Below are positions 58,050 to 64,000 of a stretch of 64,000 nucleotides of DNA, one piece after another (positions within the stretch are counted from its first letter, which is position 1; the number at the start of each line of letters is the position of its first letter). Below the pieces are notes generated by a model. That model did not search any database. It was not told the origin of the DNA and worked only from the letters and a program-made list of their open reading frames with translations. Position numbers and translations under genes: made by a program. Origin of the DNA: Epithemia pelagica (taxonomy: Eukaryota > Bacillariophyta > Bacillariophyceae > Surirellales > Surirellaceae). Location: NCBI GenBank assembly GCA_946965045.2, contig OX337228.1:558001-622000 (forward strand), given 5' to 3'.

Positions 58050-59849
58050 TTATTTCACATCGTCTAGAAAAAAGGGCATGTCCTCGGGAACTCGTTGAAT
58101 GTCCTCGTGCGGAATTTTGGCCACCAGTTGAACCGATTCGTGCGCCAATCGAGCCGTATGTCGGACAAAGTGTCGATATCGTTCGTGTTCGGCAGCCGAG
58201 TTCCAAAAAAAGTCGACCGGTGGCTGGATTCCCGGTTGGACAAAGTCTCGTTGAAAGCGGTGTAAAAAATGCATCATTTCACTCATCCACGCCTCGTCGC
58301 GGGGCATGCGCAACAAGACGGCGCCCTGTGTGGCCGTTTGTCGGACCATGAGGGCCGATTGACACGTGGGTCCCACACACTGCATTTCCAATTGCAATTG
58401 GGACACGTATTGGGCCGGAATGGTAGTATCCGCCGGTCGATCTCCAATGGAAAAGGCCTTGACTCGTCCCGCTCGACGTTTCCGTCCCTTGTTGGAGAAA
58501 AAGGGACAATGATTCTTGACTTCGACAACTTCCAATACGGTTTCGTGAGTGGTGGGATTGGTATACCGCAATATTCCATCCGGTGTTGCTCCAATCAAGA
58601 GTCCACTCGTCATTGTGGTGGTTTGATTGCAGGCCAATCCGGCACCGCGCAACCCTGATTCTTCCAGCACCACATGGGGGTCGACGTGGTGGGCAAAGTA
58701 ATTCAAGGCGGTCAACAAGGCCGTGGCTTCTTGGGTATTGCCCCATATCAAGCGGAGGGATTTGGCCAAGTATTCCCCGCCCGATCGTTCTTGAATGTAT
58801 CGTTTGCGACGACGCAATTCACGAGTCGGTGGCAGGAAGTGATAGTCGGCAAGAAACCGCCTCCGGGACGAATCGTGGTCGTCCTGGTTACCGTCCTTGT
58901 CGCGTGATACCCAAAGAGTGCCGTTGTTGTTGTTGTTGCTACTGGGTTCCATATCACTCATCGAGGAACCATCACTGTTGCTTCCTGACGGTTTTGGTTC
59001 CAGCAACGTTTGTTGAAATTCCGACAAGGTTCGCAAGACAGGCGTTTGTCGAAGACGCTGATAGGCCTTGAGACCCCCACCCGTTCCGGTTTGTCCATTG
59101 CGTCGCCACGACGGTGGAATGCCCAATTGTTGGCCTGCCGTGGGTTCCAACAATCCCAAGGCGGCGGCCGCTTGACTGGTCGTACAGCGTCCCGCATGCA
59201 AGGCTTGCCATTGCCACGAGTCTTGTCGAAACTGAGCCACGTCCTCCAACGTGTCGAGACGGGTCACGTGCAAGGGCAAGGCCTGAACGTGGGGATGATG
59301 TCGCAAATGGTCCATGGAAATGGCCCTGTGCCAGGGATCGGGCAAATTGCCAGTCGTCCCGAAGGAACGTCGTTGCGGTGGTGGTGATATCGATGATTGT
59401 CGTGCTGTAGATGGGACCGTTGGGTCGGTCGTATTGGCGGTTGAATTCAAAGGATTCTGAGTTTTGGGAGGCTTTTTGCGCTTTTTGGGAGGTCGTTTAC
59501 CCTTTTGTCTCGACCGTCTTGGTGGTGGTGGTGGTCGTCGTTCTTCGTTCTGGTTGGATGCTTCAAGGGATTGTTCGTTGTTGGGTTCGATCAAAGAAGA
59601 AGTTGTGACGGCTGTCAACCGTGTTTTCGGTTGTGATGACGTGACAATAATTTGGGAAGGAATTAACCCAGCATGATGAAACCATGAGGAGGGGGCCGAT
59701 GGCCCGGTACCACGTTTCGAATCCATTTTTTGAAGAATGCGAGACCAAGAAACGAGGGCCGAGTCGACCACGACCAGCAGCAACAGAACCAACAACACTT
59801 GAGTGGCCCAACCAACGACGGTGGTGGAGGATGGTGCCAACGTCCCCAT
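58050..59849 (-). CDS. YqaJ/lambda-exonuclease-like PD-(D/E)XK nuclease with N-terminal hydrophobic segment
   Basis: 599 residues from the ATG at 59849; the frame is open 17 codons further but without an ATG. The catalytic core is recognisable: IWGNTQEATALLTALNY (Glu helix), GATPDGIL (Asp, near 58580), VVEVKNHCPF (ExK, near 58515) and YVSQLQLEMQCVG (Gln helix, near 58390). These are the motif order and spacing of the YqaJ/lambda-exonuclease family, which degrades one DNA strand 5' to 3' in recombination and repair; the eukaryotic members are mostly uncharacterised. The first 40 residues contain a long hydrophobic run (VGWATQVLLVLLLLVVVDSA), a signal peptide or anchor. A strongly basic Pro/Lys/Arg region (about residues 100-140) follows. 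It lacks an obvious Ala-Ser-Phe plastid motif. Organelle or secretory targeting of a nuclease is inferred. Confidence 0.8.
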   Translation of the reverse strand: MGTLAPSSTTVVGWATQVLLVLLLLVVVDSALVSWSRILQKMDSKRGTGPSAPSSWFHHAGLIPSQIIVTSSQPKTRLTAVTTSSLIEPNNEQSLEASNQNEERRPPPPPRRSRQKGKRPPKKRKKPPKTQNPLNSTANTTDPTVPSTARQSSISPPPQRRSFGTTGNLPDPWHRAISMDHLRHHPHVQALPLHVTRLDTLEDVAQFRQDSWQWQALHAGRCTTSQAAAALGLLEPTAGQQLGIPPSWRRNGQTGTGGGLKAYQRLRQTPVLRTLSEFQQTLLEPKPSGSNSDGSSMSDMEPSSNNNNNGTLWVSRDKDGNQDDHDSSRRRFLADYHFLPPTRELRRRKRYIQERSGGEYLAKSLRLIWGNTQEATALLTALNYFAHHVDPHVVLEESGLRGAGLACNQTTTMTSGLLIGATPDGILRYTNPTTHETVLEVVEVKNHCPFFSNKGRKRRAGRVKAFSIGDRPADTTIPAQYVSQLQLEMQCVGPTCQSALMVRQTATQGAVLLRMPRDEAWMSEMMHFLHRFQRDFVQPGIQPPVDFFWNSAAEHERYRHFVRHTARLAHESVQLVAKIPHEDIQRVPEDMPFFLDDVK

Positions 59850-60137
59850 GCTCCAATCCAACACCACCGCGACCGCCGCCACCACTCCCACCACGACCAA
59901 GGAGGGAACTACTCCTCGGACGACACGATGAATGATGATTCAGGCTACGCAGACCGCAGAGCAACGACTATCCAGAAAATCTTGTACCAAGGCGAGACAT
60001 AGCACGATGATGCGAGAGAGAGAGAAAGTATGATTCCAAGAAGGATGTACGTGTAATATGTGTGTGGTCAGCAGAGCGGAGGTCATGAGTCATGAGTTTA
60101 GAGGGACCCATATGCGACAGAGAAAATGCTCTCTATT
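59850..60137. other. Upstream region of the nuclease gene
   Basis: Contains an AGAGAGAGAGAAAG purine tract near 60014. No gene is recognised. Confidence 0.35.
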
Positions 60138-61335
60138 CTACATGTGCCCCAGCTAATATGGCGATTGAGATGAAGAAAATGAAATGACGCACGCATCGAC
60201 TGACGAATGACGAAAAGAAGAATATCACGCCCAACGCGATTCTGGTCATCTTGAAGTAATGAATGATGAAGATCTAGAGTTGTGGTTGGGAGTGAGATCG
60301 ATCGAGTCACTGTCTTTCAGGGTCGGTCTTATCGAGCGTGAAATTTCACTCATTTCACACAAATCCAGCTTCCAAATGTCGCAGTTTTTAGGGTGTGAAA
60401 AACAAGGGTCCGATCGATGGCAATAGGTGTGAAATCGATTTCACACAAAACCTCAGTCTTTCGCAGTCGTAACTCGTACCTCGTACCGATGAACCTTTTC
60501 ACCATGACGAGGCGCTTCCCTTCCTGTGCGAGTAATAAACAACAATCATACAAGTGCAAAACATACAACCGACTTACTCCTACTAATTATAAGCCTATAT
60601 TATGTAGTCACCACCACTGCTGCTTGTTGTCATTGGTATAAGTGATGGTTTCACTTATAGTTGGTTGTTGCGTTTGTTGTCGTTGTCGCGGCACAGGATT
60701 GTCTCGTTCGGCCGAAACAAGGCGTTGATCGTTGTGTTTGTTGTAGAACTGTAGAACTGAAAGAACCAGAGATGGGGAGTAGTTGATTGTTGCTTTTTGT
60801 GCCATTGTCATGTCGTGGCCCCGGATTGTTTTGTTCGGCCGAAACGATGAGTTGATTGTTGCGATGGCCCTCTTCTGGAGGTGCACTGGACGACGACTCC
60901 ATGGTGGCAATAGCTGTGTGATTGCTGTGGAGGGTGGAGGGGCTAAGAACGTCCTAATGTACTGTGGGGAAAATTACACCTAGTCAACGTAGATGAATTG
61001 TGAAATTTTGGTGAAACTGCAATGGGGGGCCTCAAATTGCCTCGTGTGAAATTCACAAAAATTTCACAACCCACCTTGGCAACGTCAGGCCACGTCGGCC
61101 AGAAGTGTGAAATGTGTGAAATTTCACGCCGATAAGACCGACCCTCAGGTTGATTGTTGATCAAAGGTGCTTTACGTTGCAGGTATTGTATCTCTTGTCT
61201 GACGATCATCTGTTTTTTTTTGGTGGGTGGAAAACGCGTTGGGCGTGATATTCTTCTTTTCGTCATTCGTCAGTCTATGCGTGCGTCATTTCATTTTCTT
61301 CGTCTCAATCGCCATATTAGCTGGGGCACATGTAG
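60138..61335. mobile_element. Nested inverted-repeat element
   Basis: The outer arms 60138-60238 and 61235-61335 are 101-bp inverted repeats with about two mismatches. Inside, GGGTCGGTCTTATCG starts at 60320 and its inverted copy ends at 61144, with the match continuing through about 40 bp of GTGAAATTTCAC-type sequence. The inner unit (825 bp) is flanked by the direct repeat TCA (60317-60319 and 61145-61147), a 3-bp target duplication of the kind made by PIF/Harbinger or CACTA-like transposases. It has no coding capacity. Within it, 60650-60740 and about 60785-60870 are diverged direct duplicates around GTTCGGCCGAAAC. Confidence 0.7.
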
Positions 61336-61683
61336 GCACTTTTCTCTTCGACGCTTCTCTTCCTCGACATCGACATGTGGCACGAGTCAACAGGTACGAA
61401 GGACCATGGGGTTTCAGCACATATGCTTGCTATGTACTGTTACTTAGGTAAGGGGAACTCCATCCTTTTGGAGTGTGACTCAGGCACATCAAGGTGTACC
61501 TAGTCACTGGAATCGACGCGATAGCATTCCGAAACTCCATAACTTCATGCCTTTCTGTCCACCGACAGTAGGCTCGCAAACGACAGAGTGCAAGCACTCT
61601 TCCCCCCCCCCCCCCCCCCCCTGTTTCGTCCGACAAATATTTCTTGTTCAACATCTTTCTGCTCACAACGTGGATGAATACTG
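61336..61683. other. Spacer with 20-C homopolymer
   Basis: A run of twenty C residues occupies 61602-61621, next to TTTCGTC. No gene is recognised. Confidence 0.6.
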
Positions 61684-63207
61684 CAGTAATGTTTCCAGCG
61701 CTGCCACAACGTCAGTATACAGATCAATCATATCTGCTTGTGCGAATCGACCTCGAGCGTGCTCCTGAGACCGCTACCGATTGTTCAAAACAATTATATC
61801 CTTTGGCACCCGTTTATTGCGTGCCTGGGTTGTTGATCCTCTTCGCAACGACCGTCTGAAACTGTAATTTCCGAGCGCTTCCAATTCGTTGCCCAGCAAA
61901 TCCTCTCGTTCCTTTTGGCATTCGACTTATAATTCGTGAAGCCACAAATCAAGTTGTTGGATAGTTGATGGCCGCTCTCCTCCTGTTGGTTTCATCCGGA
62001 ATAGCGGGCCGTGGGTGATCTGCCTTCTCTCGTATGCTCTTATCAACCAAACTAACCATTTCCGATTTTGTATTCCAGATTTTGTTCTTTCGACCAAAGG
62101 GATCTTGTGCTTTTGTCTTGCTATCATCCCCTTAAATCTTCCTTCGAGGGCAATTAAGACGTGAGAACGGGTGGGATGGATGTGCCCTCGATTGGAGAGC
62201 TCACGCGTCTCGAACAGCCGCGCATGTCCCAATTCCTCCCCACGCAAGGCACTAGAGAACCCAATCATCAATGCCGCACCGACGTTGGCTATCTCAAATA
62301 CTTGTTTTTCATCTTGAGACTGTTCGGCCTCTTGATAGCGGCGTTCCAACACTTCTCCAAGTGCCATCAGCACATCGACAGACATTGCCGCATCCTGTAT
62401 TTTGACATCACCCATTCTTTCATGGGATCCGTCCATGAAACGTTTAAACCAGAGAGTGTTGGAGACGCTGTCTGTTACCCTGGCTGATTTTCTGCCATCG
62501 CTTAACACCGCTTCATTCGATCCTGATGGAGTCGAATGCACAAAGTTGGAGAAGGCTGAACGTATGCCTCTCATCGTATCCCACTGGATAGTCCTGGAGT
62601 TTTTCCCTTTATCTAGCGAACGTTGAAGAGAAACCATAGCTGGAATCATTCCGAGAGTGTCTTCGAGTGGATACGGTCCTCTTCGATGTTTTGGAGCTGG
62701 TGATGAAATCCGGAGACCAGCCAGTATTGTCATTGCCTTAGCCATCTCTCTCATGTTCCCTTGTACCGTGCTTGATCTTCGGGCCCAAAAGGCATCCAAG
62801 TTAGCTCTTATCATACACTTCAACGCCCAAGCAACATGCTCATCCTTCACATCTGGATCTCTTTTGTAAATATTTCTAAAATGGCATAGCTCACACTGGA
62901 ATGGCGTCATTAGATGATCTCCGGCTCTTGCAGTAGTGAACCATGCTTTGAGATCTCGCTTTTCTGTTTCCGTAGTCTCCCATCCCGGCTCCTCGAGTAC
63001 GTGATTGCCAAACTCGTCCTCCTCCAGTTGTAGAGGCTGGAGGTCTCTAGGAAAGGGGTCTATTGTTCCTGGCACCACATAGCAATGAGGATGATACGCC
63101 CCCCGGCATGGCTTCCAATGCCCGCGAGCGTATCCAAAATTGGCGCAGATAATCCCGTGCGTGTGCGATAGACTTCCGGTGCATCTGACGCAGCACATCT
63201 CTCTCAT
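61684..63207 (-). pseudogene. Tyrosine-recombinase-type transposon protein, two in-frame stops
   Basis: ATG at 63207 starts a 426-codon frame ending in a TAA at 61929-61927. An N-terminal Cys/His-rich block (CRGAYHPHCY, and FQCELCHFRN) is followed by a helical core and IGFSSALRGEEL, which carries the first catalytic Arg of tyrosine recombinases. The same frame continues after the TAA with RRSLRRGSTTQARN, the second Arg-containing box, then a TAG at 61776-61774 in NNR*RS, where a Trp would be expected, and a possible catalytic Tyr in DLYTDV. Both stops interrupt what should be one recombinase domain of a DIRS/Crypton-like mobile element, so it is an inactive copy. It overlaps the next upstream frame by 161 bp. 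Confidence 0.65.
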
Positions 63208-63700
63208 ACTTGAGAATGTCCCAGAATTTAACTCGCCAAGGATTTCTGTTCAGCAAAGGAAAAGCGAACGCTATGGTTAGAGGTTCATGTTCCGTATCTT
63301 TCGGCCAAAACTCTTCACTGAACGGGAGAACGCAAAACATATCCACTGCTTTGCTTAACATTCTTCTCCATCGACCACTCAACAACGATGGAGTGAGAAT
63401 CACATGTGTGTTCCAAGGGCGAACATGCCACGCCTCTGCCATCAAGAAGACAGCAACATCGGCCAAGCAGGGCGGTGGGACCCACACAAAGATTCCGTCT
63501 TGCTCTTGTGGTACGGTGAACCAATCCGTGGTGTTCAAGATCTTTATTTCGTCCTTATCATTAACAACTTGTCGGAGGAGCATTGTCAGGACTCGGGGTT
63601 GCCTTTCTACGGCAGACTTGTGGAGCGGAACGAAGCCCAGCATGTCAGCCCCTCCATCTAAGGAGGGAAATGGGCCCTGGCGCTTGATTTCCACCCCCAA
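63047..63700 (-). pseudogene. Upstream frame of the same transposon (partial)
   Basis: An open frame of 217 codons with the first good ATG in GGADMLGFVP. Blocks such as WVPPPCLADVAVFLM, SLLSGRWRRMLSKAVDMF and DTEHEPLTIAFAFPLL resemble the region that precedes the recombinase in large DIRS/Crypton-like proteins, possibly an RNase H-like or helper domain; this assignment is tentative. It is in a different frame from the downstream recombinase. That is either a natural overlapping-ORF arrangement or a frameshift. No reverse-transcriptase motif is found between here and the window end. Confidence 0.5.
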
Positions 63701-64000
63701 AAGCGAATTTCTAGAAAAAATTCGCCGAATTAAAATTATTTATGCGCAGTTTATTTTTATATGCGCAGTTTTTAACTATAATCCTGCTTTCCCAACTAAA
63801 TCTGCAAATCTAGGTCTAACAATGCACATTTCTCTAGCTAGTTCTAGAGATCGAGCTAACTATCACGCGCATGCAACAATTTTAATGCGCACAAGCCCGC
63901 GATCAAACCACGAATAACGCGCGCCACACTCCGATAATGCGCACTGCGACTATCTGGCGCGCTCGACCCCCCCGAGACGCGCATGACGCAACCCTCATGC
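63701..64000. other. AT-rich to GCGC-rich flank of the recombinase element
   Basis: No coding frame. ATGCGC/TGCGCA motifs recur at least six times between 63740 and 63990, including two close repeats of TATGCGCAGTTT near 63740-63770. This may be the element's terminal or regulatory region. Confidence 0.45.

Overview
The window is nuclear DNA of a photosynthetic stramenopile, most likely a pennate diatom. The evidence is: short GT-AG introns of 64-111 bp (one with a textbook TACTAAC branch point); a plastid-type signal peptide ending in Ala-Ser|Phe on an FAD monooxygenase; a betaine-lipid synthase fusion; a large secreted LRR protein; and diatom-style transposon debris. The species cannot be fixed from sequence reading alone; a transposon-rich genome such as Seminavis robusta is plausible.

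Layout. 1-338 (-): 5' end of copy 1 of a three-copy family with coiled coil, PD-(D/E)XK-like nuclease and kinase-like domains. 806-2470 (-): plastid-type FAD monooxygenase. 2588-8800: transposon block, with a TA-flanked MITE, a degenerate relative of it, and a PIF/Harbinger-like element (spliced transposase plus spliced Myb/SANT-like second protein) carrying long inverted repeats, one arm apparently invaded by a 1.1-kb element. 9078-23009 (-): TRRAP/Tra1, three exons that join exactly in frame to 4,579 residues. 23586-25574 (+): family copy 2. 26501-26638: a 118-bp MITE with a perfect 10-bp target duplication. 27096-35319 (+): three-exon secreted LRR protein of 2,679 residues built from seven repeated modules. 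35975-36559 (+): PITH protein. 37343-37414 (-): tRNA-Thr(UGU). 38043-40213 (+): Pro/Ala-rich PDZ adaptor in two exons. 41345-43386 (-): family copy 3. 45297-47333 (+): MST/Hippo-type kinase. 48560-50745 (+): BtaA-BtaB betaine-lipid synthase. 52245-54446 (+): membrane-anchored SGNH hydrolase. 54922-57336 (-): two tandem secreted beta-helix paralogues, both damaged. 58050-59849 (-): YqaJ/lambda-exonuclease-like nuclease with an N-terminal hydrophobic segment. 60138-61335: nested inverted-repeat element. 61684-63700 (-): remnant of a tyrosine-recombinase transposon.

How the parts relate. Housekeeping genes (TRRAP, PITH, MST kinase, betaine-lipid synthase, tRNA) alternate with fast-evolving secreted or mobile genes. 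There is no operon-like logic. The most unusual content is the nuclease-kinase family. Its architecture recalls the nuclease and kinase domains of eukaryotic Crinkler-like effectors. Copies 2 and 3 have separately lost the basic N-terminus, and copy 2 has also lost catalytic residues in both domains. Intron boundaries were checked by hand for frame; family assignments rest on motif recognition without database searches.
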